A stretch of 64,000 bases of DNA from Phallusia fumigata (taxonomy: Eukaryota; Chordata; Ascidiacea; Phlebobranchia; Ascidiidae), in the NCBI GenBank assembly GCA_008931825.1, contig QXVZ01000327.1, positions 100,762-164,761 of the forward strand, written 5' to 3'. The position numbers were made by a program, and so were the translations under genes. The notes under the pieces are model-generated. The model saw nothing but the letters and a program-made list of their open reading frames with translations, was not told where the DNA came from and did not search any database. Below are positions 51,212 through 63,570 of the stretch, in pieces (position 1 is the stretch's first letter; each line of letters opens with the position of its first letter).

Positions 51212-54200
51212 ATGTCATGTCCTAATTGCTCAAGGTTACTTTGTAAGCAATTCAAGATCTTGCAGAGAACACTAGCTCATGTGCAGAGACAGAGAATTGG
51301 TCAAGTTCACCTCAGAGTGTTGCAGGAAAAATGTAAAATAAAGCTTTGTGTTTTTTTTTCGAACCTTGTTTAAATTTAGCCAACATTTTGTTGTACAATA
51401 AGTATATGAAAACTGATTAATGTACATTTAACAGAAGTTAAAATGTTAAAACAATAAAAAACATTGCTTCCCATAATACCCTTTGTTTAAAAAAAGCAAT
51501 AAATATTCCAGAGTTGGAAAAGATTTGTCTTATTTTGAAGCCATTTCTGGAAAAATTTGGATCATTTTGATCCTGGTATTTTTTCAACCCTTAGTAAACT
51601 TTAATAATTGATTTTTTATGATTGACAGCCCGGTTATATTCAATTGACTCACATATCAATTCTTCTACCAGTACTGTGGATGATTTACATTTTGGTGCAA
51701 ACATCCACCCTGGTGATACATTTGGATTAATTGCACAACAACATGGTGTGTATGATTTTAACACAAATTTGTGCTGTAGATTTAGGTTTATGTAATGATT
51801 CTAATTTATATTTTAGGCATAAAGGTATTTGAACGCGCACCTGAAAGTGCTAAAGATGCTGATGAAGAGGATGAAATTATCTCTGAAAAAAATGAACCAT
51901 TTTGGTATCATTATGAGTGCAAAAAAATGGCAAAGCTTGGCAAAGTATTTTTTTAACATAGAATTTAAATCACCATCTACCAAATGTATTAGATTTGATA
52001 CAATTATAGGTTGATGAGTGTGTTGACATGTTGGAAAACAAAATGTTGAAGGAAGATAAAGTAAAACCACAAAACTACAACTTTTCAGTTGTAATTGGTG
52101 CCCTTGGCAGAGTCGGAGATGTGAAAAGAGCCTATGCTCTTTATTATAAGGTATAAGGTAGCATTGAAAATCACAGGAATGCAGGACAATATTTTTACCA
52201 ACTACAAAATGTCATATGTTTGTTGTTTAAAAGATGAAGGATTATGGGTTAAAACCCTCTTTGCCATGCATCACTTCATTGTTTAATGCAGTGGGAAACT
52301 CAAAACTTTCCAGTGACTTGGTAAAAGTACAGAATCTGCAGAAAGAACTACAAGAAAAGAACTTCCGCCTACATCGAAATTCATACAGTGCTTTGATGAA
52401 AGTATGTTTTAAGGCCATTAATATCTACTTTGTATTTTAACTTACCATTCTTGTATAGGCATATGCAAGGCATGGGGGTTTCCAGGCAACTTTGCAAGTA
52501 TTTAGAGAGGCAATGGCAAATGGATTTGAGCCAAATGATGCTTACTTTTCCATTTTGCTGTCAAGTTGCAAGTCAGATAAAAAAGCAGGTTTTCTTCATG
52601 CAATTCAGGTAATTATTACAACTATAAAGTGTTTACTACCATGCAATTTTGACAGAAATTATGAGACACTTTTCTTTGCAACATCATTAGGTTTGGAAAA
52701 TTATGACTCAACTTGACATAAAACCTTCTGGGTATGTTATTACTTCATTTTTGCAAATTGTAAAACATTGTGGAATTGGTGATCTCAATGCAGCAAATAG
52801 GTGGGTCAATAAACATAAGTTCTACTAATGTGGCCCAAAATGCAAGATAGATTATTTTTCATGGTTTGTCACTGATAATTTTTTATTTCATGTAAAATAT
52901 AAAGAGTACTCTTCGAAAGCTCAAAGCCAATTGTATCAGATGATTTTCTTCAAAAACATGTACGGCAGTTCAAGTGGCTAAAAGGACAGAAGTCAGTGCC
53001 CAAACCTCAAAAACAAACCAAAGATGTACCTCCACTGATTGAAAGCACTGCCACATTGCAAATCACCGAACCAAAATACCCCTCATGTGGTGTATGAACA
53101 AAATTTGTAAACAAAAATTACCAAATTACTGTTTCTTAACCTTTTTTGTGCTTAGATTGATGTTGAAGAAGAGCCTGTTGCAAACTACAGCAAGTTTTTA
53201 TCTGTGCCTAATAAAAGCTTGAATTTGTTAGAAACTAATAACAACCAAGCTATTGTTAACATAACTTCTTGTCCAAACCCTGAGGACAGGTTGCTGCTGG
53301 TGGGAGGCTATCGCAATTTTCTAGATATTTTAACAAAATATCAAATTCCAGGCAATGTTAAAGTATGTTTTGTAAACCTCCATGTGAAGTTAAAAGGTTT
53401 GGTAATAACTTTTTAATTTTTAGATTTTTACTACCTTGGCAGAGGCAATGCCAGATTCATATGACGATGAAAACCACCTTATATCGGTTGCAGAAAAAGC
53501 AAAATGTCAACTGGATGTTGATTTTTATAACTGCATAATGAGAAAACGCTTCAAGCGGAAATGTGATATTCACGGAAAAGTAAACTTATGTTTAAAAGCT
53601 ACCAAAAATAAAATTTGTAGGAAATTATCCACATATCTTTAAATCACCCAAAAATGTCATTTCCTTTTTTATAATTGCATGTATTAGGGATGGGCCAAAA
53701 CTGCAAGTGTTCTGTTTGGTCGAGCACCAAGCGTCTCACGGTAACGCTCGGTGTATTGTGACAGCCAAACATTCCCATTTACACTGTAGTTTTTTACTTT
53801 TTCAAGGTCCCTTATTTAGCCACGAGGGCTGTATTTGAGCTCTAATAGTCCCTTCAGGATAACATGTGAGGCAAGCCAACGCTAAGTGAGACACCTATGT
53901 TTTTTAAGTAACAACAGCAGCGCACAAAGACTCTGATGCCATGTCTGTCGCTAAGAAATATGCCCACACTCTTAAAACACAAGACTACTCTGTACAATCT
54001 ATTTGTTGCACATGTTCATTATCAAACAAAGAAACACACGTTCTATTAAGATAACAAACCCGTTTGTCAATCGCCCAGTACATTATTGTGCAACAAGCAA
54101 ATAATCAATTCGTAGTGCGGTTTCGCAATAATTGAGTAGTTTTAAATCTAGTTTAAAAATCAACATGAATTTTTTGTCTAATGCTCGGCTTGGTTCATGC

Positions 54201-55151
54201 GACTGCGCGGCCGAGCATCAAAAATTGCGATGCTCAAGACCGAGTACTTGGGTTCTGGCTCGGTTCGGCCCATCCCTAGTATGTGTGTCTTGAAATGTTA
54301 TAGTGAGGTACATGGTCTACATACTCTTCTTTACCTTATTACCTTTCACAAACAAATTTGAGAAAATGTTACAGCCTTAATATGCTTTATTGCACCTTAT
54401 CTAAAAAACATACATTTTTTAACATTGAAAATTTTTAAGATGCAGAAAAATTTTAAAGCAATACTCACATCACAAGCACATTATGCCACTTTAGGTGTCG
54501 ATCAAGTTTTCCACTTTTATCAAAAACAGACTTCTTGGTGTTTTGTTAGGAAATATGGGACCACATTATCACCAAAAATCTGCAACCAAATTATCGATCC
54601 TGGGGTGTTTTGGCCATTTCTGTGCGACACTTCAGAGATGGAAAAAAATTTCTTTCAGATCTTGAAGCTAATCAGGTTTGTAAACTACTGCTTCTAGGGC
54701 TGACGCTTATACAAATCTGTTGTTTCATTGTAGGTAAAGCCAAATGCTGTAACGATGCACACATTAATTATCGGGGCATTAAAACGCAGGCATAAGTGGA
54801 AGATTCCAGGCTCTCAAGGTAACAACTGGAATTTATAACACTGATGCAGCACTAATGTTCATCACTTTTTAGAAATTTTCTGTCCTGACTATTCCTACCT
54901 GTCTTTTCTAATGAAGTACATGAAAGAAAAAGAAGTTTTAATAAACCGGGATATTGTGTCTGCTTTGGAAACTGCAGCAGCTACTCCAAGGGGTTATCAA
55001 AAGGTATGTGCATGAAAGAAACATTGGTGTATGTTTACTGATGTTTGTATTTTGGCAGTGGTCCAACCCGAATCCTAAGTTGGAACAAGTTTTGGAATCT
55101 TTCAGAGAACTACACAACAAATGGCTGGCAGAAATACACATAGAACATTGA
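51212..55151 (+). CDS. PTCD1: PTCD1, mitochondrial pentatricopeptide-repeat protein
   Basis: PTCD1 is a matrix RNA-binding protein that affects mitochondrial tRNA and 16S rRNA maturation. Fourteen coding exons (51212-51332, 51629-51745, 51817-51944, 52010-52150, 52234-52401, 52459-52608, 52691-52800, 52905-53091, 53156-53362, 53424-53579, 54550-54675, 54734-54818, 54873-55003, 55059-55151) give 639 residues in continuous phase. The N-terminus is basic and could be a presequence. DTFGLIAQ near residue 70 parallels a conserved block, and PPR helices follow, for example NYNFSVVIGALGRVGDVKRA, NSYSALMKAYARHGGF and NDAYFSILLSSCK. After a linker come LDVDFYNCIMRKR and VKPNAVTMHTLIIGALKR, and a C-terminal region ending FRELHNKWLAEIHIEH resembles human PTCD1. 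The start could be an upstream ATG at 51149. A hAT-type MITE sits in intron 10. An AATAAA at 55163-55168 follows the stop. Confidence 0.92.
53695..54278. mobile_element. hAT-type nonautonomous element in PTCD1 intron 10
   Basis: Inverted ends read tagggatgggccaaaact on the left and tagggatgggccgaaccgag on the other strand at the right, around 584 bases. Flanks gcatgtat (53687-53694) and gtatgtgt (54279-54286) match at six of eight positions, an old 8-base target duplication. It has no coding capacity. PTCD1 splicing across it is in phase. Confidence 0.75.
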
Positions 55152-55169
55152 AGCCATTGAGGAATAAAA

Positions 55170-55482
55170 ATATTTTTTGTGTCCTGTCTGGCTACAAGTT
55201 AATGAAGACACAATAGCACCAAACTGCACAATAAACTTGAAGAGGCAAGAGGTGCAACAAACATTGCAACATAGGTAAAAATTGCAAAACAATATTATAG
55301 TAGCTTCCGAAGGGCAGTGATTGAAGAAATATAATAGTTATGAAAAAAATAAATGCAATAGTGCAGCAGGGAAGATAAACAGCAGCTGGTCATGCAACAA
55401 AATAAAATCCACTATATACACACAAGTGACAACAAATGATTGCAGGTAGATTTATAAATTGATCAGTAATGACACCAGCAGT
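55170..55482. other. Convergent 3' region of PTCD1 and HOMER
   Basis: About 310 bases of AT-rich non-coding sequence. The PTCD1 poly(A) signal lies at its left edge; I see no clear minus-strand AATAAA for HOMER. Confidence 0.5.
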
Positions 55483-58400
55483 TCAGAGGGTGGATTGAAG
55501 TTTTTGTGTCACTGCAGTTATATCAGTCAGGCAACTTGCAAGCTCACCCAACAAATGTTGTGCTTCAAGTTGTTTTCGACTCTTTTCGCGTGAAGCTTGG
55601 ACTGACTTTTCCTCCAGTGCTGCAAGTTTTTCTTTTAACTGATGCATTTCATCATATGATTTCTAGGAAAAACAGCACTTAACAAAACCAGAAAATAAAA
55701 CATTACAATTTTCCAGTGACACGGAACATGGAAGTTCTACTTTATGAGTGCTAAGTGAATACAATCATGCCCATTTTCTACTGTAGTTATCAAGTCATTT
55801 TTTTACTGGTGTAAAAATCCATGTCATTTTCTTTGCTTAGTTGCACACTTTTTTCCGTTTAGTCCTGTGCAGGATTTAAAAATATGTCCCAAACCCATTT
55901 GTGCATATTAATGATAAGCAGGATCTATTTTCAATATTGTCTTTACTGCATGTCAATGTCCAACACCCTTTTTTAACAAATTATCATACCTTGATTTTGA
56001 CAGCACACTCATTGTGTTGCTTTTCCACAACATTTAACACTCCAACTCTTTGTTGTAACATATTGCACTCCTGTGATTTCTCGGATAGTTCAATTTGATG
56101 TTGTTCAAGTTGCTTCTTTAAACTGTCAATTCGATCCAAAAGTTCTGCTTCCTTGGCCTTATCCATCTTTGTATCACTCAGCTAAACATGCACGTAATCA
56201 AATAGCATTCTAAAAATAAAAAAATGTTGACTTACCTGTTTTTTTAATTGTTCATTGTCTTCTTTGTACATTGCAAGTTGCCGATGCCACTGATCAACAT
56301 TAGACATGGATTCTTGTAAAGCTGTGGTTAGTCTCGTGTTGGTACTTTTAAGTGCTTGCAACTCTGTTTCAGACTTTTTTGAATTGGCAGAGCTAATAAA
56401 AAACATAAGGCAATATTTACTCGCAAATTCGCAATGAATGTATATTTTCATCATGCAAAAAAGACACCTTTTAACACATTAATTAAGTACTCCAATACAT
56501 TATTATGCTGTTGCTTAACTTAAATTTCAACTCCAAAATACCAAGTGTATACAAATGCAAAAAAATGTCTAAATTTATTTGTCTCATTTTGTCAAATGAG
56601 TACATTGCCGTAGGTGCAAAGGCACACATGGGAATAAAAAAGATAATTTCCTTTGAACAAGGATGAATAATGGCCACATTTAAGAGTAAATTGAAAAAAA
56701 GTAAGAAACAAACCTTTGAGTAACTGCAAGCTTTAACCGTTCATTTTGCAATCGCAAATTTCTTAATTCAGAAGAGAGAAAATTGTTCCGACTGTCATCA
56801 GAAGCTGAGCTAAATAACTCTTCATCATAGTCACGTCCTCCACCAACATCCTGCAAAAATATTTGAAAACCTTGTTTAATATTGTGAGCTGAAAATAAAC
56901 TTCTATTTTTAAGATAATGGGGGAGAAACCCCCCTTTCTAAAGATGTTCTTTTAGCCTTGTTTAGTGAAAATAGAATGTTTGTTTTTGAAAAAAAGGGAT
57001 TTATATTGTGGAATCTTGTTCTTTACATGCATAGAGAATGTCATTTACAGATAGATAAAAGTTTCAATTTTAATCAAATAAAAAACATGCCATATATTAC
57101 AAATGGGTGGCTTTTCCCTAACTACTATTTTTTTTCACACTCCTCTAAAGTAAACTTAATTTGGACTTAACCTTGTTATCACAGACCGTTTCATTAGTGT
57201 GCACGCAAGCATGCCAAAACTTCTAAAAAATCTTACTCTTTTGGAACTAGCAGGGTAACCACTGGGGTTACAGGGTCTGCAATTTGGTCATGGTCAGACC
57301 CTTCAAAAAGGGGGCCCATAATTAGTAAAACTCTTTGTTCCACGAGGAGATTATGACTTTCATGACTATGTTATGCAGTAGAGGGATCTGAAATGTGCTT
57401 TGATAAACTAGCAAGTGTCAACTCATGATGAAGTTTTCCAGCATGGTTTCTGTGATGTGATATTATTTAACATCAACCTTTCTCCTGTTGATGGATTAAA
57501 TATAAGCTGCATTTGGTATGTTTTTCGGACAAGAAGATGTGACGGTGCATGGTTTCGGGGGCTATTGGTCAACCAATGAGTAAATTGGGGCTGTTAGTGC
57601 ACAATTTTAAATCAATTATAAAAAGAAATTTGTGTCTAAACCAGCATTAGGCAGAAAAAATTTTGTAAAAAAAAGTGGAAGTCATCTTTTCTCAACATGC
57701 AAGTCGCAGGCATAGGTTTTATTAAACTCAAGCGTTCTATTCCCCTAATGACCAACCCAGTAGTCAATAATATTGATTAAGGGCATATTGAAGCATCCCT
57801 GCTCGAAAATTGATCACAAGACTTATGCAAAACATGGCTCATCACTTAAGTATACAGGGATATATGTACTTTACATTATCTAACATTTGTTACCTCTCTG
57901 GTGCTATTTGTTCTTGGTTTTTCATTGTCCTGTTCATTATGCCCATTACTAGTCACAGTTGTTTCACTACTTTCTGATAGATCCCTTGCTCTGTCCCTGG
58001 AAACAATTGGATTTTATTTGAACATGAAAGAATATAACAGTACAGTAAAAGTGCATGGTACATGTGAATAAGTAAACAATGAGTAACATACCGTATGTCT
58101 TCAAATTGTTCAGTAAATTTAGAAAGCAGGATGTCTGATGCAAACCCAAGTCCATATACAGTGTTGGCTCGCATGTCTGCCCATTGACCAAATTTAGCAG
58201 AAGTTTTTGTAAATGCCATTTCACTTGTCACTGTGCTATTGATAATGGCCTGAGACAAAAAAACATAAATGGAAATCCTTATTTATCATGTCAAAATACA
58301 ATGTTTGGATGTGTTTGCAAAACAATCAAATTATTGAATTATCAACAACCCATAAAGTTTTGTTACTAGAGTAACAATTTATACATCTTTTATGGTAAAG

Positions 58401-58888
58401 AGAACCAATCATTCTGTTCAACTCTAGCATCACTAGTCATGGCAACACACAATGGACTACCACATCAGCTCATGATTAAGAACAGCTGTATGACTGAGGC
58501 AAGCCATAAATTATTCATACAAGAACTATAACAAAACCATATTGCTAAAGGGCAATGGATGTGGAGTCAATAGCAACCATTTGTACGTAGATAAAAATGT
58601 TCATTTTATTGCATAACATCCAATACCTAAAACAAAAATGTGAAAGTTTTTACCTTTGAACCCTCAACACTTATTATTCTGTAAGACTTCCTTGAAGAAT
58701 CAAAAAAGAAATTGACAGTGGCAGCTGCTTTGCTAGCTGGTATCCATGATTTTTTGGTTACTGGATCGATTATGAAAACATGAGCCTTGCTGCTGAAGAT
58801 TGGAACCTCCCTGGAAAGCATACAAATCTTTTAAGTATACATATGTTTACTGTTTTGTCATGTCAATTTCTTCTTACCCCATTTTCAT
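55483..58888 (-). CDS. HOMER: HOMER family postsynaptic scaffold protein
   Basis: HOMER proteins bind PPxxF-type ligands (group I mGluRs, IP3 and ryanodine receptors, Shank) with an EVH1 domain and tetramerise through a C-terminal coiled coil. Exons on the minus strand are 58888-58878, 58810-58654, 58249-58092, 57996-57894, 56850-56714, 56392-56236, 56181-55990 and 55662-55483, giving 364 residues against 366 in human HOMER1 long forms. EVH1 (about 1-112) reads [38 protein letters not shown], then [20 protein letters not shown] and GLGF, nearly identical to vertebrates. A Ser/Thr/Asn linker follows, then coiled coil from about residue 150 to the end, including [20 protein letters not shown] as in human. 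The first coding exon holds only ATGAAAATGGG; either ATG could start. This is the long, multimerising form; no short Homer1a-like ending was evident. Confidence 0.95.
57225..57305. repeat. Short fragment of the dispersed family in a HOMER intron
   Basis: The words actagcagggtaaccactgg and ggtctgcaatttgg match the right-hand end of the unit seen at 12720-13215 and 24675-24805. Confidence 0.4.
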
Positions 58889-59785
58889 GTACTATTTCCA
58901 AGTTAGCAAAATTAAAATAGCAGCACTTACATTGTGAAGAAAACAAGTACAGCCACTTTCTGTGATTAAACTACTACCAACAGAACCTACATTAAAGTAA
59001 TGAGAAAAAGTTCTGGTAAAACGTTGGTTGTACATTTCAAACTGTAAGGCTGTATTCAAACAAAACATTAACGACAACTTTTACTGGCAACTTCAAACTT
59101 CAGAGACTACAACACTAAACATTACGAACATAAGAATTACGGCTGAGTAAGTTACAAATACCACTCATTTATGTGATAAATAAACAGATAAATTTGGGTT
59201 ATCTTCAACACTGGGCTACCTAAAACCATAAGATATTTTTGTTATTTACACACATAAAAAAACTACTTTTCCACAATAAGGTAAGGCTCATAAATTAGCA
59301 GATAGCTTGGTGGCAGAAATAAACACATGAATTGGCATAAATGGAAATTTTAATCCATCTGGGTCTAAGGGTTGAACAAAAAAACTTAACACCACATGAG
59401 TGGTCCCATGATCCGTTAAAACGTCATTCATGTTGCACATTGATTGTTAGTTACACTTGCAAACAGTTACAATTTCATTAAATTACACAATTCATCTACT
59501 TTTAGGTTAAGGTACATAGTTGACTCAGGCAGCTACCTTTTTGAATCATGCCCAAAAAAAAATGGACAAGAAAATACAGCTCCCCTGAACAAACATAAAA
59601 TAGGTTTATTTGGAAACTATTAAAATGTTGGGATTTCACAAATGCTCAATTATAAGTTTATACTCAGTTGTGTTGATTGTTAACAACTCAAAAACATATA
59701 TATGCCATCAGATACATTCCACAAAATTCTGCATGATGTATTCAGCAATACAAAATCTTTTACTGCAGGATAAGAAGCGACAAAA
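58889..59785. other. Upstream region of HOMER, nothing recognised
   Basis: AT-rich sequence with no exon or element that I can support. It should include the HOMER promoter and 5' UTR. Confidence 0.5.
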
Positions 59786-59789
59786 CTGT

Positions 59790-60335
59790 GGACGGGTGGG
59801 TTGTCATATATAGACATTGTATGTGAACTAATACCCAATTTAAAAAGAGAATATAATTTCTACATTATTTTACATTGGATCTCACAGTTAGATGAGCTTT
59901 TTATGACATGATTGTTTCTGCTAACAGAAACGCACAGGTCCCCACACATGCAAAGTTGTTCATTATGTGTTTTTCTGGATACATTACAGGTTTTAGGGAT
60001 AAATAAAGCAGCCAGTGCACCACAATAGCATGTTCTACAAAATGTGCAAATTTCAACATAATTTTTGGGCTTGTGTCATGTCCTAAAAACTGTATAAATT
60101 CCATTTAATTTGAACATTGTCTAATAATTTGATCGATTTCAGGGGGCTAGTGGCGTAACTGATGGGGTCAAACAACAAAAAACGATGCATCACATTGGCA
60201 TGTTCTACAAACTGTGTAATTTTCAAGAAATTCAGACATTGTTTATTAATTTGACCTATTTAGGGGGCTAGTCCATGACAATATCTACCAGATGTTAAAG
60301 TTTCATCAAATGCATGGACGGCTGTATGAAGTCTA
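59790..60335. repeat. Fullest copy of the dispersed hairpin-plus-minisatellite family
   Basis: In order it has cattggatctcacagttag, gacatgattgtttctgctaa, cagaaacgcacaggtcccca, cacatgcaaagttg, then accacaatagcatgttctac, gtctaataatttgatcgatt, tcagggggctagtggcgtaac, a second unit with catcacattggcatgttcta and gacctatttagggggctag, and finally caatatctaccagatgttaaa and gcatggacgg. The palindrome gtttctgctaacagaaac (8-base arms) lies at about 59914-59931. Confidence 0.6.
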
Positions 60336-60477
60336 TTACCCAATACTTAACTGATGTTTAACGTTGAATAGTCCTGTTGTGACACTACAAACAGGCTCAA
60401 CATGGCAAGTTAAAAGAGTTGCCTTACAATTTCTCACATTTCTCACAATGCGCCAAAACTCACTCTCTTGCGAATCC

Positions 60478-60680
60478 CCGACACATAACGCCTAGTAATG
60501 ACGGTGTAGCTGCAGCGTGTTCCACCTTGATCCACCAATTGTGCTCTCCACTTTTTTCGTGCCTTATAACGTCCTAACGTTGCGTAGCTATTTCTGGCTT
60601 GGTGATTGTTTTAGTGAAATTGGGTCGATATTATTTCTTTCACCGAGCGAAATAAACTCAACTCAAGTCACAAATGGTTC
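60478..60680. repeat. Dispersed repeat, second copy of the one at 5735-5930
   Basis: The copy contains gtgtagctgcagcgtg, cttataacgtcctaacgttg, cgtagctatttctggc and gtgattgttttagtg in the same order as near 5.8 kb, and ends caccgagcgaaataaactca, which also resembles a word near 12065. Confidence 0.5.
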
Positions 60681-60792
60681 CTAACTTAAGCAATGTTCAT
60701 GCCAGCAAATAAGGTGACAATTTGGATTGGAATTTGTGACAAAAATTTCCAATTTTGTTTCATTTCATTTCTTTCCTCGTTTTGGTTTCCAC

Positions 60793-61123
60793 CAGGGGTG
60801 TGCAACCTGTAGCCCACAAAGAGGTGTGGTTTTTAAATTAGGGGGGCCCATGAATTGATTTTAGAGCAATACCTGCAATTGCAATTCCTTTGTTTCCATG
60901 CAGATGAGTGCATTTTACAATCAGCCAGACTCCAATTTATTATCCATGATGTTTCAATGCTGTTAGGATCAATACGTGTGCAATATATTATTCTCATTTT
61001 CAGAAAATTAGGGTTTCCGATGTGCAATGAAACAAGTCTACTTCTGTTAATTAAGGTGTAGCCCACAGTCTAATCTAAATAATTATATGTGGCCCTACAG
61101 TAATAAAGGATACACACCCCTTG
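60793..61123. mobile_element. hAT-type MITE
   Basis: The left end caggggtgtgcaacctgtag and the right end on the other strand caaggggtgtgtatccttta form imperfect inverted repeats; both then run into words with gggccac or gcccac. The element is about 331 bases, without coding sequence and without a clear target duplication. Confidence 0.6.
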
Positions 61124-62989
61124 TGTACATCATGAAAAAAACTACCTAATGGGTTACGCATTTGTTTAATGCAAAAAATTCTTGGGTAAATTGTGATAAT
61201 CGGCCTGTTAGGTCTAGTCACTAGTGCCATCAATACAGTTAACATAAGTATAGTACCATAGCCATGCTGAGCAACCAGGAATATTGCATTTACCCAGACC
61301 TTTCATAAATGGCTGAGCAGAGCAACAAACAGGCATGTTTTAGTTGCTGTTCTTATATAAGACCCATGCAAAGACCATTTGCACATTATTCAAGAATGAA
61401 CGTTTAACTGCCAATGATATATAACGCTGTTAATTATTACATGCATGGTAAACCGCCAGGTAGTTTACTTGTTTATACACTTGGCCTCAACTGTGCATCT
61501 GTGGCAGTTTGCACCACTCAATTATTTTTGAACATTGCTGACGATGTCAATAATAAGGTAGCAAACAGCGATCACCAGCCAAGGAACTGATCTGTGTAAT
61601 CACCTTAACTGACTGTTTGATTTTTTACCCAGCAATGGTTTTCAAATCATTCGGTGATGCAAACTTTGGGCATGACTAAAATACTTCATTAATCGCTAAA
61701 CAGGATGTTGCTGCATATGCACTGCAGTCTGCACAGTGTACACCTGCACGCTGCACCGCTCCGCAGTTCACCAACGAACTGTTTGATCACAAGCTCTTTT
61801 CCGCCGCAAGTGCTAAATCGGGTAAGTTTCCCGCGCTCTGTACCAGCAAGTTTTATAATCAAGTTAATGGTGAAATGTCTAACCAGAGGGTACCCGTACC
61901 TCCGAGGGGAAGGATGGTTTGTTATTTAAACAATATAATTACAATAATATAATTACTTTTCGGAAATTACAGAAGGTACGACGACTGATTGGTGATTTCA
62001 GAAGTGTACTGCCAGGGAAAAAATCTGCTTGTTAAAAAATTGACAAACTTGCCCAAACTTTCTTGAAACCTTCCCAAATAAACGCAGGCGGTATTCTGCC
62101 TGTAGAGATGCGGATAAATCAAAGAAACATACGCAACCTGCTTTATTTTCAATTTCAGTGACGGCCCCAGAGAAGCAGAAAAAGGACTGTTTTTCAAAAA
62201 ACATTTTTTGCTGCAAAGAAACAAGACCCTACCCCCTTCCTTTGATCAAACGCTAACACTTTAACCACCATCAATCATGCTTTTATTATTCTGTGCACTA
62301 ACATCAAAAAATGCATTCATAGTCTGTATATGCAACCTGCAGACTTGTACCCTTGGCGATTGTTAACATCAATAGATTTAGTGCAGATTTTACAAATACG
62401 TGACATAGAATAAAAGCACCAACACATAATTTGCTCCTTAACGAAGTAGGCAGCATTGGAACACTTAATTGCATACAAAGAATATTCATTAATTTCGACA
62501 ACAATTAAGGTTGTGTACAAAAGGGTAAGGTAACTGGGTTTAATGAGGTCTAATACCAGAAATTTAAAACTAATATTTGGTGAAAAGGATTCCACTTCGA
62601 CAAAGGAGCTGCATGAATCAGTTTTTCGAAAGAACAATGGAACATAAATTTGCAAACTGGAAGTGGACTTTTCAATGTGAAAGGCCATTTATGCTGAGGT
62701 GCACAGAACATTGGCACATAAAACAAAATTTAACTCACAGTTCATTTCTTTTGTTAACCACCATGTTCTTGATATTTAAATCAGCGCATACAAGGAAATA
62801 GAAAGTGCAATAACAAGCGACACAATTTTAGAAACTATATGTAAAGTTCAATGGCTGCTAAAACAAATAAAAAATGCAAAAGTACATGTGAAGTCACATA
62901 TTTTTATACACATTGTTTGAGAGCATTGTAATATATTTAGGTACCTTACTGCCATTTATTGTTAAAAGTTGAATGACTGCACACGGTCA
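61124..62989. other. Spacer or 3' UTR sequence, nothing recognised
   Basis: Short frames occur on both strands, none with recognisable content. The right part may be the 3' UTR of the minus-strand gene whose last exon ends at 62990. Confidence 0.45.
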
Positions 62990-63144
62990 TCAAAAAAACT
63001 TGCATTTACTAAACGGATTTTTGCTCTTTGATGCAACTCTGGATTTACTTGGCTGCAAGCTTATAGTTTCACCTCCAGGAGGAGTAGAACTGCCATTTTT
63101 GTTGTTTGACTTTGATGAGTTGGCACTGGTTGTATTGAACAGTC
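62990..63144 (-). CDS. Terminal exon of an unidentified minus-strand gene (partial)
   Basis: A good acceptor (gttttttgttag type, ending 63145) opens a phase-1 frame that reads LFNTTSANSSKSNNKNGSS, TPPGGETISLQ, PSKSRVASKSKNPFSKCKFF and then a stop. The Ser/Asn-rich linker and basic C-terminal tail look like a real protein end. I do not recognise the protein. Upstream exons would lie beyond 63.2 kb, probably outside the window. Confidence 0.4.
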
Positions 63145-63374
63145 CTAACAAAAACAAAAAAATGTGTTTGAATAAAATTGTCAAGTATTCACCAAACTTA
63201 AATTGCATGTAAGTTGTTCAGCACACTTTAGTTTTAGTAAAATAATTTTTTGATTCAAATAGTTTTCAAGACCTTATAGATAGTGAAGGACAACATTTCC
63301 CAATATATTTTGTGCTAATGCCCCCTTTGGACACATGAAAGTTGAGCAGTCCCCACTTCCATAAATCTTTATAA

Positions 63375-63570
63375 TAGCCTGCCAAGATGGCAGAATGGTT
63401 GGGCGACTGCCTTGTGGCAAGGTTGTGGGTTCTAATCCTGTCTTGGTTGCTTGTGTTTCCCTGAGCAAGAAACGTAAGCAGCATTGCTCCAACCCAGTGA
63501 ACCTGATGGGTTGACCCAAATTAAAGTCACCAACTCAAAAAATCGAAACAATCAAATAAAAAAGGATCTA
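63375..63570 (+). repeat. tRNA-derived SINE
   Basis: A tRNA-like head has an A-box word tggcagaatgg (about 63388-63398) and a B-box word ggttctaatcc (about 63428-63438), some 30 bases apart as in a tRNA promoter. The body continues gcttgtgtttccctgagcaa and gcattgctccaacccagtga, and the tail is A-rich (aatcaaataaaaaagg). A worn relative lies at 41640-41945. It is not a functional tRNA gene because the cloverleaf does not close. Confidence 0.7.

Noticed and set aside
54425-54697. Open frame of 90 codons before PTCD1 exon 11
   Set aside because: The homologous PTCD1 frame is a different one that opens at the acceptor before 54550 and joins both neighbours in phase.
63378-63450. Possible tRNA gene
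   Set aside because: A-box and B-box words are present but the cloverleaf does not close and the body continues as a SINE.
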